NCBI RefSeq assembly: GCF_036345255.1
Contig: NZ_CP107783.1
Span: forward strand, 9,913,001-9,977,000
Direction: 5' to 3'
DNA: 64,000 bases
DNA from: Streptomyces sp. NBC_00569
Lineage (GTDB): Bacteria > Actinomycetota > Actinomycetes > Streptomycetales > Streptomycetaceae
The position numbers and the translations under genes are program-made. Under the pieces are notes generated by a model. It was not told where the DNA came from and searched no databases. It was given only the letters and a program-made list of their open reading frames with translations. Below, in pieces: positions 26,627 to 36,243 of this stretch; position 1 is the first letter of the stretch, and each line of letters begins with the position of its first letter.

Positions 26627-28264
26627 TCAGCGGGAGAAGCTGATGATCTGCGCGCTGCCCGGGGCCACGGTGACGGTCGATGTGCCGGCGCCGACGTGCA
26701 CCGGTGTGCTCCGCGGTGTCCGGTCCGCGGTTCCCGAGGGGGTCATCTTGGCGCCGCCGAGGGTGATGGCGCCGGCGTCCACTGAGGAGAGGCCGCCGGG
26801 GGCTGAGCTGACGAGGGTCGTGGCGCGGGCGGTGTGGATGCCGCGGGGGAGTTTGATCGTGACCGTGTCGTCGGTGGCGTCCGCCGCGGCCGGGTCCTGG
26901 ACGTTGATGAGGACGACGTGAAGCTTGCCGTTGCCATTCTCGATCCCGTAGGCACGCAGTTCACCGAGGGTGTCGTCGGGCAGTGCGAGGTCGACGAAGT
27001 GGCCCTTCGGGAGCCGGCGGAAGGTCCACAGGCCGTAATAGAGGGGCGAGGCGGAGAGCTGATGGGCGTCGAGCTGGGCCTGGTCGGTGGCGCAGAAGGC
27101 GCCGTAGTAACGGTACGAGATGGGGTAGTCGGTCGAGTCCCGGGGTTTGAAGTCGCCGCAGATCGCTGCGGTGTTGGTGTGGAACAGGAGTCGGCTGACG
27201 CCGTTCTGGGATGTTTCGAGGAGGTGGTCCAGCGCCCACAGGGAAGAGCCGTAGGCGTCGCTCACGCCGGGCTGGCCGCTGCAGGAGGCGCTGTTGGACT
27301 CGTTGAGTGTCATCGGCACGGTGTGGTGCAGGCGGTCGCCGACGGCCTTGATGCCCTGGAGCTTGGTCCGGGCCTTGAGGTAGGTGTCGGGCGACATGAG
27401 CTGGGCCATGGTGGTGGTCGAGGTGCCGCAGTGGCTGCCGGCGTACAGGTGCGAGGCCATTTCGGCCAGGGTCCGCCGCGGGGCGTCGGGGCCGTCGGCG
27501 AGCGCGGCGTCGGCGAAGCCGTCGATGACGGAGTTGGTGAGTGCCGTATTGGCCGACGGGCCGGTCATCTTCAGGTGTGCGTGCGGCAGTGCGGCGTCGA
27601 TCTCGGCCTGGTAGTGCTTGACGGTCGACCACATTTCGGCGGGGGTGAGCGTGGTGACGTTGTCGTACTCGTTCCCCACCTCTACGGAGAGCAGGTCGTC
27701 GCCGAGGGTGGCGTGGGCGGCCTTCACCTCACCCACCACCTGGTCCATCGTGACCTGCGGCGCCGGGTCCTTCGCGGGATTCTTCAGTTCTGCCGGGTCG
27801 ATCAGGGACTTCAGCGGCATGCCCAGCGTGACTTTCCAGCCGGTCGCGTCCAGCAGCTGCTTGAGGCCGTCGAGGTCCGACTGGTCGACGGTGCCGCCGA
27901 TGGCCTGCGCCGGGGCGGAGGTGTCGGCGGCGGCGCCGAACGCGGGCCACACGAGGTCCATCGAGTAGCCCCCGAGGCGCAGCACGCCGTGCGGGCCAAG
28001 GGTCTTGAGCCGCTCGGCGAGCAGGTCCTCGGTGAGGTAGCCATGGGCGAAGTCCGCGGACTCGACGGAGAAGCCCTGCATGCCGCTGTCGAAGGTGGCC
28101 CGTGAGGGCGAGCCGGTGGCGTCCAGGGCGAAGGGTGTCGCCGACAGGGCCGAGGTGTCGGGTGCCGGGGCGGCGTCGGCCTGTCCCGTACAAGCGAGCA
28201 GGGCGACGGCCGATGTCAGGACCGCCGTGCGGGCGAGCGTTGACGGCGCGGGGCGAAGGCGCAT
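26627..28264 (-). CDS. GH79-family glycosidase (beta-glucuronidase-like), lipoprotein
   Basis: A 545-residue exported glycoside hydrolase. The N-terminus has a lipobox (VALLAC, C25), so it is probably anchored to the outer face of the membrane. The catalytic (beta/alpha)8 barrel carries the acid/base glutamate E199 in VEVGNEYD and the likely nucleophile E322 in LNESNSASC. A C-terminal beta-sandwich follows (from ~430). GH79 enzymes release glucuronic or 4-O-methylglucuronic acid from glycans such as arabinogalactan or glycosaminoglycans. ATG 28264 is chosen over an upstream in-frame start because it directly precedes the signal peptide. A LacI-type operator lies 50 bp upstream. Confidence 0.8.
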   Translation of the reverse strand: MRLRPAPSTLARTAVLTSAVALLACTGQADAAPAPDTSALSATPFALDATGSPSRATFDSGMQGFSVESADFAHGYLTEDLLAERLKTLGPHGVLRLGGYSMDLVWPAFGAAADTSAPAQAIGGTVDQSDLDGLKQLLDATGWKVTLGMPLKSLIDPAELKNPAKDPAPQVTMDQVVGEVKAAHATLGDDLLSVEVGNEYDNVTTLTPAEMWSTVKHYQAEIDAALPHAHLKMTGPSANTALTNSVIDGFADAALADGPDAPRRTLAEMASHLYAGSHCGTSTTTMAQLMSPDTYLKARTKLQGIKAVGDRLHHTVPMTLNESNSASCSGQPGVSDAYGSSLWALDHLLETSQNGVSRLLFHTNTAAICGDFKPRDSTDYPISYRYYGAFCATDQAQLDAHQLSASPLYYGLWTFRRLPKGHFVDLALPDDTLGELRAYGIENGNGKLHVVLINVQDPAAADATDDTVTIKLPRGIHTARATTLVSSAPGGLSSVDAGAITLGGAKMTPSGTADRTPRSTPVHVGAGTSTVTVAPGSAQIISFSR

Positions 28265-28314
28265 GGCTGGGGCTCCTTGGACGGGGGCGGACGCCTCGAC
28301 GAACAAGATCCACT

Positions 28315-28330
28315 GAGTAAACGTTTTCTC
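28315..28330. promoter_or_regulatory. LacI-type operator upstream of the GH79 gene
   Basis: GAGTAAACGTTTTCTC is a near-perfect palindrome with an AAACGTTT core and a central CpG, the pattern bound by LacI/GalR-family repressors. It lies between the GH79 gene and the LacI gene, so the adjacent regulator is the natural candidate. Confidence 0.7.
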
Positions 28331-28405
28331 GTTGGCGGACCCTCCCGCGTCGTCGCGTTCCGTGTCAACGGCTGCGACGGAATTGGCGATCGTGAAAGGC
28401 GCGGC

Positions 28406-29404
28406 TCAGGCCCGGGTGGCCGCGCCCGTGGATGCCCGCATCACGAGCTCGGTCGGCAGCCGCACCGTGCCGTGCCGGCCGGCCCGTTCCAACTGCTCGC
28501 GCAGCAGAGCCCAGGCGTGCCGGCCCACCTCCTCGGTCGGCAGTCGTACGGTCGTCAGCGGCGGTGCGAGGAATTCGGCGACCGGAATGTCGTCGAACCC
28601 GGCCAGCGATATGTCCCCCGGCACGTCGAGGCCCTGTTCGCGCAGCCGGGCCAGCGCACCGATCGCCACCAGGTCGTTGAAGGCGATGACGCCGCTCACC
28701 CCCGCTGCCAGCAATGCGGGCAGGGCGCGATGGCCGTCGTCGCTGGTGGAGCCGGCCTGCACCACGCTGCGCGGGAGCCGCAGGGAGGCGGTGGTGTCCT
28801 CGAAGGCGCGCTGGCGCTCGGCGTTCGACCAGGACGTCGGAGGGCCGGCGAGGTAGCCGAGGTGCCGGTGCCCGAGCCCGGCGAGGTGGTGCACGACCGC
28901 GGTCATGCCGGCGTACGAGTCCACGCCGGCCGAGCTCATCGACAGGTCGCCGACCTCGCGGTTGGTGCACACCATCGGGGTTGCCACGAGTTGCGCCAGG
29001 TCCTCGAGCGGTAGCCGCGGCGAGCAGAGCACCAAGCCGTCGCAGTGCAGGGCGAGTTCCTGGATCAGCGTCCGCTCCTCGTCTTGACTCTCCTTGGCGT
29101 CGGCGACCAGCAGCCGGTGGTCCTGGGCGCCGGTGGCGTCGGCCAGCCCGCGCAGCAGCTCGGAGAACGAGGGGTTGCCCAGATCGGGCACCACGACGCC
29201 GATGAGCCGGGTGACGCCGGCCTTGAGGCTGCGCGCGGTGCCGCTGGGCCGGTAGTTGAGTTCAGCAGCCGCGAGCCGTACCCGGTGCACGAGTTCGGGG
29301 TCCGCCACACGCCTGCCGTTGAGGACTCGCGAAACAGTCGCCGTCGACACCTGTGCCACACGGGCGACGTCCACGACAGTCGGCTTGCGTATCACCTGGG
29401 CCAT
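28406..29404 (-). CDS. LacI/GalR-family regulator
   Basis: A 332-residue regulator. The DNA-binding region is TVVDVARVAQVSTATVSRVL, followed by the hinge helix (YRPSGTARSLK), and the periplasmic-binding-protein-like effector domain fills residues 65-330 (LIGVVVPDLGNPSFSELLRG, GVIAFNDLVAIGAL, SLAGFDDIPVAEF). It lies between a GH79 gene on one side and the kdgD-gudD-transporter operon on the other. It probably represses both in the absence of a uronic or aldaric acid. That effector is inference. Confidence 0.85.
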   Translation of the reverse strand: MAQVIRKPTVVDVARVAQVSTATVSRVLNGRRVADPELVHRVRLAAAELNYRPSGTARSLKAGVTRLIGVVVPDLGNPSFSELLRGLADATGAQDHRLLVADAKESQDEERTLIQELALHCDGLVLCSPRLPLEDLAQLVATPMVCTNREVGDLSMSSAGVDSYAGMTAVVHHLAGLGHRHLGYLAGPPTSWSNAERQRAFEDTTASLRLPRSVVQAGSTSDDGHRALPALLAAGVSGVIAFNDLVAIGALARLREQGLDVPGDISLAGFDDIPVAEFLAPPLTTVRLPTEEVGRHAWALLREQLERAGRHGTVRLPTELVMRASTGAATRA

Positions 29405-29431
29405 GCGAGGACCTTAGACGATGCAAAGGGG

Positions 29432-29461
29432 TTGACCCGCCGTCGGCCGGGTCCCTACAGT
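29432..29461 (+). promoter_or_regulatory. Vegetative-type promoter of the kdgD-gudD operon
   Basis: TTGACC (29432-29437) and TACAGT (29456-29461) are separated by 18 bp, close to the HrdB consensus. It lies 70 bp before the first operon start. A candidate operator half-palindrome (GCGTTTGCAAGC at 29471-29482) lies just downstream, where a LacI protein would block transcription. Confidence 0.6.
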
Positions 29462-29530
29462 CCACGCCGAGCGTTTGCAAGCATGGTCTGCATTCACATA
29501 TATGTCCTCAGTATTGCGAGGAGCCTCCTG

Positions 29531-30460
29531 GTGCCGAATCTCGACGGCGTGCTGTTCTTTCCCGTCACCCCCTTCGACGCGGCCGGCGAGGTCGACACCT
29601 CCGCCCTGGCGAAGCACGTCAGAGCCGGTCTGGCGGCAGGCCCCGGCGGCGTGTTCGCGGCCTGCGGAACCGGCGAGTTCCACGCCCTGGAGCCACAGGA
29701 GTACGCCGAGGTCCTACGCGTCACCGTCGAGGTCACAGCCGGGCAGGTGCCGGTCTACGCCGGCACCGGCGGGCCGCTGCCGCTCGCCCGGCAGTTCGCC
29801 CGAGCAGCCCGCGACGCCGGCGCGGACGGCCTGCTCCTGCTGCCGCCGTACCTGGTCAAATCGCCCGCCGCGGGCCTGGTCGCGTACGTCGACTCCGTCG
29901 CAGCCGCCACAGAGTTGCCGCTCGTGGTCTACCACCGCGACAACGCCCGCTTCGACTGCGCCTCGGCAGTGGACGTCGCCCGGCTGCCTCACGTCGCCGG
30001 GTTCAAGGACGGCGTGGGCGACCTCGGTGACCTCTCCCGAATCCTCTCCGCAGTCCGCGACGAACTGCGCGGCGGCGACAAACCGTTCCAGTTCTTCAAC
30101 GGCCTCCCCACGGCGGAGGCCACGGTCGCCGCCTACCGCGGACTCGGCGTCGAGCTGTACTCCTCAGCGGTCTTCTGCTTCGCCCCGGAGATCTCGCTCG
30201 CCTTCTACCACGCGGTGCGCGACGCCGACCACGAGCTGGTCGATGCCCTGCTGACGCGGTTCTTCCACCCGCTCGTCAGCCTGCGGGAGAAAGTTCCGGG
30301 CTATGCGATCTCCCTGGTGAAGGCCGGCGTACGACAGCGCGGGCTCGACGTCGGCGGTGTCCGGCCGCCGCTCGTCGACCCGGCTCCCGAGCATCTCGAC
30401 GAGCTGCGCCGGATCACCGAGGCCGGGCTGGCCGTGTGCGACGAGGCGGGTGCGCGATGA
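29531..30460 (+). CDS. kdgD: 5-dehydro-4-deoxyglucarate dehydratase
   Basis: A 309-residue member of the DHDPS/NAL aldolase superfamily. The barrel starts with GVLFFPVTPFDAAGEVD; the GTGEF loop is the substrate-carboxylate site, the tyrosine is in VVYHRDN, and the Schiff-base lysine is in VAGFKDGVGD. The enzyme dehydrates and decarboxylates 5-dehydro-4-deoxyglucarate to 2,5-dioxopentanoate. The gene overlaps the glucarate dehydratase gene by 4 bp (ATGA), which supports this substrate over other aldolase-type functions. GTG 29531 follows a GGAG site. Confidence 0.85.
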   Translation: MPNLDGVLFFPVTPFDAAGEVDTSALAKHVRAGLAAGPGGVFAACGTGEFHALEPQEYAEVLRVTVEVTAGQVPVYAGTGGPLPLARQFARAARDAGADGLLLLPPYLVKSPAAGLVAYVDSVAAATELPLVVYHRDNARFDCASAVDVARLPHVAGFKDGVGDLGDLSRILSAVRDELRGGDKPFQFFNGLPTAEATVAAYRGLGVELYSSAVFCFAPEISLAFYHAVRDADHELVDALLTRFFHPLVSLREKVPGYAISLVKAGVRQRGLDVGGVRPPLVDPAPEHLDELRRITEAGLAVCDEAGAR

Positions 30461-31725
30461 CCGACCGGCTGCGCATCACCGGCATCACCGTCACTCCGGT
30501 CGCCTTCCGCGACCCGCCGCTGCTCAACGCAGTGGGCGTTCATGAGCCCTACGCGCTGCGGGCGATCGTCGAGATCACCACCGATCAGGGTCTCACCGGC
30601 CTGGGCGAGACCTACGCCGACGAGGGCCACCTGCGCCGCCTCGGCCGGGCGGCCCGCGCACTCACCGGCATGGACGTGTACGCGCTCGGCCCCATGTATC
30701 AGCGGATCGCGGCCGGACTCGCCGGCGACACCGGGGCGGACGGCCACGGCCTCACCGGAATGATCACCTCCAGCTCGACGGTCGACCGGGTCTTCTCGCC
30801 GTTCGAGGTCGCCTGCCTGGACATCCAGGGCAAGGCGGTCGGCAGGCCCGTGTCCGACCTGCTGGGCGGCGCGGTCCGCGACGAAGTGCCCTTCAGCGCC
30901 TACCTCTTCTACAAGTGGGCGGCCCATCCCGGGGAAGAGCCCGATGTGTGGGGGGAGGCGCTCGACACCGACGGTATCGTCGCCCAGGCCCGCCGCATGA
31001 TCGACGCATACGGCTTCACCGCCATCAAGCTCAAAGGCGGCGTCCTGCCGCCCGAGAAGGAGATCGAGGCCGTACACGCCCTGCGAGCGGAGTTTCCCGG
31101 CCATCCGCTGCGCCTGGACCCCAACGCCGCCTGGTCCGTGCCCACATCGCTCAAGGTCGCTGCCGAACTCGACGGAGTCCTGGAGTACCTGGAGGACCCG
31201 ACACCCGGTCAAAAAGGCATGGCAGAGGTGGCTCGCTCCTCACCCATGCCGCTGGCCACCAACATGTGCGTCGTCGCCTTCGATGAACTGCCGCAGAGCG
31301 TCGCCCAGGACGCGGTACAGGTGGTGCTCTCCGACCACCACTACTGGGGCGGGCTGCACCGCACGAAGCTGCTGTCCGGAATCTGCGAGACATTCGGCCT
31401 CGGCCTGTCCATGCACTCCAACTCGCACCTCGGCATCAGCCTTGCGGCGATGACCCACCTGGCCGCCGCGACTCCCCATCTCAGCTACGCCTGCGACACG
31501 CACTGGCCCTGGAAGGACGAGGACGTCATCCAGCCGGGCGTCTTCACCTTCGCCGACGGTGCGGTACGGGTGCCGCGCACCCCGGGCCTCGGGATCGAGC
31601 TCGACCGCGACGCGCTGGCCCGGTTGCACGAGCAGTACCTGGCGTGCGGACTGCGCAACAGGGACGACACCGGTTACATGCAACGGCTCCACCCCGGATA
31701 CCGGCTCCGCTCGCCACGCTGGTAG
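30457..31725 (+). CDS. gudD: Glucarate dehydratase
   Basis: A 422-residue enolase-superfamily enzyme. The N-terminal capping domain is followed by the barrel with the KxK motif (AIKLKGG), metal ligands in RLDPNAAW, LEDPTPG and ATNMCVVAFDE, and the catalytic histidine in MHSNSHLGIS. These match the glucarate dehydratase branch, which converts D-glucarate or L-idarate to 5-dehydro-4-deoxyglucarate. The start overlaps the kdgD stop as ATGA, so the two are translationally coupled. Their products are consecutive steps of one pathway. Confidence 0.88.
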   Translation: MTDRLRITGITVTPVAFRDPPLLNAVGVHEPYALRAIVEITTDQGLTGLGETYADEGHLRRLGRAARALTGMDVYALGPMYQRIAAGLAGDTGADGHGLTGMITSSSTVDRVFSPFEVACLDIQGKAVGRPVSDLLGGAVRDEVPFSAYLFYKWAAHPGEEPDVWGEALDTDGIVAQARRMIDAYGFTAIKLKGGVLPPEKEIEAVHALRAEFPGHPLRLDPNAAWSVPTSLKVAAELDGVLEYLEDPTPGQKGMAEVARSSPMPLATNMCVVAFDELPQSVAQDAVQVVLSDHHYWGGLHRTKLLSGICETFGLGLSMHSNSHLGISLAAMTHLAAATPHLSYACDTHWPWKDEDVIQPGVFTFADGAVRVPRTPGLGIELDRDALARLHEQYLACGLRNRDDTGYMQRLHPGYRLRSPRW

Positions 31726-31752
31726 GCGACGGCCTCCTCAAAAGGAGTTCTC

Positions 31753-33273
31753 ATGGCATGGCTCGACTGGACAGCCCTCGCCGGTTACTTCCTGGTGATG
31801 CTGTTGATAGGTGTCTGGTCGCACCGCCGCATCAGCGGCGTCGGCGACTACTTCACCGGCGGCGGCAAGATGCCGTGGTGGCTGTCCGGCATCTCCCACC
31901 ACATGTCCGGCTACAGCGCGGCGGTGTTCGTCGCGTACGCGGCCGTCGCCTACAGCTACGGGATCACCGTCTACTTCTGGGCCTTCGTGCCGCTGGCGCT
32001 GGCCACCGGCGTCGGCGCCTTCCTCTTCGCGCCGCGCTGGAACCGGCTGCGGTCCCGCTTCAACGTGGTCTCCCCGCTGGAATACCTGGCCAAGCGCTAC
32101 AACGTCCCGACCCAGCAGGCGCTCGCCTGGAGCGGCGCGTTGCTGAAGGTCTTCGACGTCGCCGCCAAGTGGGCATCGGTGGCGATCCTGCTCAACGTCT
32201 TCACCGGCGTGCCGATGGCCACCGGCATCCTCATCACCGGCGTCGTCACCCTGCTGTACTGCACAGTCGGCGGGCTGTGGGCCGACGCCCTCACCGACTT
32301 CGGGCAGTTCGTCATCCAGGGCGTCGCGGCGCTGGCCATGCTCATCGCTGTGATCGTCAAGCTCGGAGGGTTCGCCGGCCTCGGCTCGATGTGGGACAAG
32401 CTGCCCGAGGGACACACACACCCGCTGGTGGGGCAGTGGACCGCCGGCTTCCTGACCGCGTACATCGTCATCAAGCTCTTCGAGTACAACGGCGGCATGT
32501 GGAACCTGGCCCAGCGCTACATGGCCACCGACTCCGCCCGCTCCGCCCGCCGTTCGGCCGGCCTCTCCGCCGTCCTCTACCTGATCTGGCCGGCTGTACT
32601 GCTGTTCCCGTCCGTCGCAGCCGGGGTACTGATGCCGCACGTCGCCGACCCGCAACAGGTGTACGCGCTGATGGCGAAGGCATATCTGCCCGCAGGGCTC
32701 GTCGGCCTCACGCTCGCCGGCATGTTCTCGCACACCATGGCGATGGCCTCGTCCGACGCCAACGCCATCTCGGCCGTCATCACCCGTGACATCCTGCCGG
32801 TCGTCTCCCGCCGGGCCCGCACGATGAGCACCCAGGCGGGGCTGCTGGCCGCCCGCGTGTGCACAGTCGTCTTCGTGTCGGTCAGCATGATCGTGGCGAT
32901 CGAGGCCGACCACTTCGGCGGTGTCCTCGGCATCATCGTGGCACTGGTCGCGGCCGTCATGGGGCCGATCTCCATCCCCATGCTCCTCGGCCTGCTGCCG
33001 GCCTTCCGGCGCTGCGGCCCGATCGCGGCGCTCAGCTCGTGGGCACTCGGTCTGGGAGCGTATTTCCTCCTCAAGTACGGCATCGAACCGGCCGACCAGA
33101 CATGGCTCGTGGCCACGCCGCTGGTCACCTCTCTCGTCGTGTACATGGGGTTCGGTCTGCTCAAGCCCGAGCCGAACGACGAGGCCGACGCGATCGTTGC
33201 CGCGGTGTCCTCCGACGGTCCCGCGGGAGCCGCCGTTCAGGCGCCCACGCCCACCGCAGCGACCGCCGACTGA
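31753..33273 (+). CDS. Sodium:solute symporter (SSS family)
   Basis: A 506-residue transporter with about 13 membrane helices. Signatures include the first helix (WLDWTALAGYFLVMLLIGVW), DYFTGGGKMPWWL with the unwound-helix region, GGLWADALTDFGQFVIQG, and LAGMFSHTMAMASSDANAIS. It begins 27 bp after gudD with a strong AAAGGAG site. Operon context suggests uptake of glucuronate, glucarate or a related acid with Na+. A strong hairpin terminator follows it at 33293. Confidence 0.85.
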   Translation: MAWLDWTALAGYFLVMLLIGVWSHRRISGVGDYFTGGGKMPWWLSGISHHMSGYSAAVFVAYAAVAYSYGITVYFWAFVPLALATGVGAFLFAPRWNRLRSRFNVVSPLEYLAKRYNVPTQQALAWSGALLKVFDVAAKWASVAILLNVFTGVPMATGILITGVVTLLYCTVGGLWADALTDFGQFVIQGVAALAMLIAVIVKLGGFAGLGSMWDKLPEGHTHPLVGQWTAGFLTAYIVIKLFEYNGGMWNLAQRYMATDSARSARRSAGLSAVLYLIWPAVLLFPSVAAGVLMPHVADPQQVYALMAKAYLPAGLVGLTLAGMFSHTMAMASSDANAISAVITRDILPVVSRRARTMSTQAGLLAARVCTVVFVSVSMIVAIEADHFGGVLGIIVALVAAVMGPISIPMLLGLLPAFRRCGPIAALSSWALGLGAYFLLKYGIEPADQTWLVATPLVTSLVVYMGFGLLKPEPNDEADAIVAAVSSDGPAGAAVQAPTPTAATAD

Positions 33274-33292
33274 CCCTCGCAGCGGGCGCGGC

Positions 33293-33332
33293 CCGTCGGC
33301 TGGGTGCCTCAGATGCGGTACCCAGCCGACGG
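33293..33332 (+). terminator. Hairpin terminator of the kdgD-gudD-symporter operon
   Basis: CCGTCGGCTGGGT pairs perfectly with ACCCAGCCGACGG, with three further inner pairs (one G-U) and an 8-nt loop. It starts 20 bp after the symporter stop and separates the operon from the second GH79 gene. Confidence 0.8.
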
Positions 33333-33409
33333 ATCGGCGCCCACCCACCCCCTTGCTTGATCTAGGTACGGCTCCGCCCGTGGGCGTGGCCTGCGAGCGA
33401 AGGAGCGGC

Positions 33410-35059
33410 ATGGAACGGCACCGCGCACGTCCCTGGCGTACGGCACGAGCGCTCGCGTGTGCCCTCGCTCTGGCCGCCGCAGCAGCCGCGCCCGGAACGG
33501 CGGCACAGGCAGTCGCACCCGTGCCGGCAACTGCCCCGGCCCAAGGCGGCCGGATCCCCGACCACTTCGTGGGACTCAGCATCGAATGGTCCCTGGTCGA
33601 GCGGTACCTGAACCCCTCCGCCCGGCCGGCCTTCGTCAACCTGCTGCGCAACCTGCACACCGGAATCCTCCGCATCGGTGGTTCCTCACAGGACCAGATG
33701 CCCTTCGACGCGACGGCCGTCAACACCAACCGGGTGATCACGCCGGAGGATCTGGCGTATGTGCGGTCCACCCTGGACGCCGCCGGCAAGGTGGCTCACG
33801 ACAGTCACGGCAAGCCTCGCTGGGGCGCCGTCCTCGGCACAGCCATGTCCCCGCCGACCGACGCCAGGCCCTGGGTCGGCCCGGAGCACGCCAGGACGTT
33901 CCTCACCCAGGGGGTCGAACCGGCGTTCCCGGGCAAAGCCGCAAAGGACATCGCCGGCATCGAGCTCGGGAACGAGCCGGACCTGTCCTACGGCGCCGAT
34001 CTCGACCGCTACCTCGGCGACCTGGCCACTTACGCGGACCCGTCCGTCTCCGGCCCTTTCCCTGTCATCGCCCCCAACACCAGCGAGGACATCCTCCCCT
34101 GGACGACCCTCGCCGACCCGACCGCCGCCACCCGTTACCTCCACGACTGGCCGCAGATCCTGGACACCGCGGCCCCGTTCATGTCACCGCGGGCCGGCGC
34201 CTTCGGCGCGTGGGCCTCCGACCACTTCTATCCGCTGGCCCGCACCTGCGCCAACAAGCCGTACCGCTGCGCCAGCACCACCTCCCTGCTCTCCGACGAG
34301 CACCTGGCGAGCCTCGACTACGAGGTCTACATCCACGCCGACGAGGCGGCCGAGCACGGCCTCGGCTACCGGTTGGAGGAGACCGGCACAGCGGCCAACC
34401 GCGGTGCGGCCGGCGTCAGCGACGTCGCCGCCTCCGCCACGTACGCCCTGTCCCTGATGTTCCACACCGCCTGCCCGCGCCCGCCGGACCGGCCGGAGGC
34501 GAACGCAAGCTGCACCACCGCCGCCACGGGCGTCAATTTCCACAACGCCGAGGTTCGCGCCTTCTTCCACCCCGAGGAAGGCAACGCCTACTACAACGCG
34601 ATCGACTACGACCCCACCGAGACGATGGGAGCGCCCAGAGCCGCCCCGCTCTACTACGCGATGCTGCTGTTCGCCCGCTTCGCGCAAGGCACTTGGGACC
34701 TGCGCCCGGCAACGGTCACCACTGCAGGCGCACAGGACCGCACGCCCGAGGCCTGGCGGCTGACCACCGGGTCCGGCGAACACCGCCTCTTCGTCATCAA
34801 CAAGGCCGACCATCCGGTGCGTGTCACCGTGCCGTTGAAGGGAGCGCAGGCCGAGATCTCCCGCATGACCCCGTACGATCCCGACGGCGCAGGCCGAACC
34901 CTCGACGCTCCACAGGTGCGCATCGACGGACGGTACGTCGCCGACGACGGTACCTGGCCCGGCTTTCACCCGGCTGTGTTGCCGACCACCGGAAATCGGA
35001 CGGCCCTGACCCTGGCGGCGGGCGAAGCCGCCGTCGTCACCTCGTCGACTCGGCCATGA
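33410..35059 (+). CDS. GH79-family glycosidase (beta-glucuronidase-like), secreted
   Basis: A 549-residue exported enzyme. A basic start and Ala-rich hydrophobic stretch end at an AQA site near residue 34, without a lipobox, so it should be released. The acid/base glutamate is E189 in GIELGNEPDLSY; the nucleophile is probably one of E323-E324 in YRLEETGTAAN. A C-terminal beta-sandwich begins near 440. It has limited similarity to the GH79 at 26627, so it is a distant paralogue with a likely different glycan specificity. ATG 33410 follows AAGGAG. It may come from its own promoter, since a terminator lies upstream. Confidence 0.8.
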   Translation: MERHRARPWRTARALACALALAAAAAAPGTAAQAVAPVPATAPAQGGRIPDHFVGLSIEWSLVERYLNPSARPAFVNLLRNLHTGILRIGGSSQDQMPFDATAVNTNRVITPEDLAYVRSTLDAAGKVAHDSHGKPRWGAVLGTAMSPPTDARPWVGPEHARTFLTQGVEPAFPGKAAKDIAGIELGNEPDLSYGADLDRYLGDLATYADPSVSGPFPVIAPNTSEDILPWTTLADPTAATRYLHDWPQILDTAAPFMSPRAGAFGAWASDHFYPLARTCANKPYRCASTTSLLSDEHLASLDYEVYIHADEAAEHGLGYRLEETGTAANRGAAGVSDVAASATYALSLMFHTACPRPPDRPEANASCTTAATGVNFHNAEVRAFFHPEEGNAYYNAIDYDPTETMGAPRAAPLYYAMLLFARFAQGTWDLRPATVTTAGAQDRTPEAWRLTTGSGEHRLFVINKADHPVRVTVPLKGAQAEISRMTPYDPDGAGRTLDAPQVRIDGRYVADDGTWPGFHPAVLPTTGNRTALTLAAGEAAVVTSSTRP

Positions 35060-35623
35060 CGCAGGCCGTCGCATCCCGCGCCACGCGGTACCCCCACGAC
35101 TTGGGCAACCATGCGTCCGCGCAGGTGCGAGTGCGCCGCGCCGACGTTCAGTGAACAGCAAGCCGGTGGCGAGGAGGGCGACGCCCGATGCGATCAGGGT
35201 GATGCCGGCGACTTCGAACCGCCTCGACGGCCCGCACAGAACCGACGTCGCCACCGTCCTCGCATGGCGCCGCGCCGCGGAGCCTCAGCGGACCAGCTGA
35301 TGCAGACGCCGAGCAGCGGTGAGCAGTTTGTGCCGTTACCCACTTTTGGGTGACGGGGCAGGGAAGCGGTCCGGACCACGGGCGTCGATGCGTTGCGGGG
35401 GAGGGGCTGTGACGGCAATCCGGTCGATTCGGTAGGTAGATGGACGTTACATGCGAGAGTGTCAGAAATGTGTCTGAACTGTAACGGCCTTCACGCCTTA
35501 CTCACATCTGGCGGCGACTGAGGCACGTTGTGGGTCCTCGGCCATCGGGCCGGGATCAGCACACAACGGACCTGCGGCGCACAAGCCGGGAACAGGTCCG
35601 CGAGTTCGAAATGAGGGGCATTC
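35060..35623. other. Intergenic; one hydrophobic scrap
   Basis: About 560 bp. On the minus strand near 35150-35240 a frame encodes one membrane-like segment (ITLIASGVALLATGLLF) that may be a transporter remnant, but nothing else supports a gene. The last 200 bp should hold the promoter of the lamin-tail gene. Confidence 0.35.
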
Positions 35624-36187
35624 ATGTCCGCTTTCATGTCCGTCGCCGCCCGTCGTGCGGGTGCCGCCGTTCTGGCGGCAGGCGCGCTGGTCGGCACCTT
35701 CGCGGCATCGGCTTCCGCCGACCCGGCGGCGCGTTCGCACCGCGAGTACGTCGAGATCAGCGGAGTGCAGTACAACGCGCCCGGTTGGGACAACCGCAGC
35801 TACCGCTCGCTGAACAGCGAATGGGTCGACGTCACCAACACCTCCCGCCGCGCGGTGAACCTCGACGGATGGACGCTGTCGGGCAGGGACGGTCACACCT
35901 ACACCTTCCACCACTACCGTCTGGGAGGCCGCTCCACCGTCCGCGTTCACACGGGATCCGGCCACGACACCTACCGTGACGTCTACCAGGACCGGCGTAA
36001 TCACGTCTGGGACAACCGCTCCGACACGGCCACCCTGCGCGACGACCGCAACTGGAAGGTCGACACCTACTCATGGGGCGGCGACCGTGACCGCTACGAC
36101 CGCGACCGCCGCTGGGGCAACGACCGCGACCGCCACGACCGCCGCGACTACCGCGACGGCGGTCACGGCCACGGTGGGCGCCGCTGA
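35624..36187 (+). CDS. Secreted lamin-tail-domain (LTD) protein
   Basis: A 187-residue exported protein. The signal peptide ends at ASASA near residue 32. The body (residues ~38-150) is an LTD: YVEISGVQYNAPGWD, SLNSEWVDVTNTSRRAVNLD, GWTLSGRDGHTYTFHHYRLG and VWDNRSDTATLRDD. LTDs in bacteria occur on extracellular and surface-bound proteins. The C-terminal ~35 residues are low-complexity Arg/Asp/His/Gly (DRDRYDRDRRWGNDRDRHD). The function is unknown. A perfect hairpin terminator follows. Confidence 0.8.
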   Translation: MSAFMSVAARRAGAAVLAAGALVGTFAASASADPAARSHREYVEISGVQYNAPGWDNRSYRSLNSEWVDVTNTSRRAVNLDGWTLSGRDGHTYTFHHYRLGGRSTVRVHTGSGHDTYRDVYQDRRNHVWDNRSDTATLRDDRNWKVDTYSWGGDRDRYDRDRRWGNDRDRHDRRDYRDGGHGHGGRR

Positions 36188-36243
36188 ACTGAGATGACGG
36201 GAAGCGCGGGCCGAGCTGTCCGTGCCTCCATGCCGGGGTCTTG

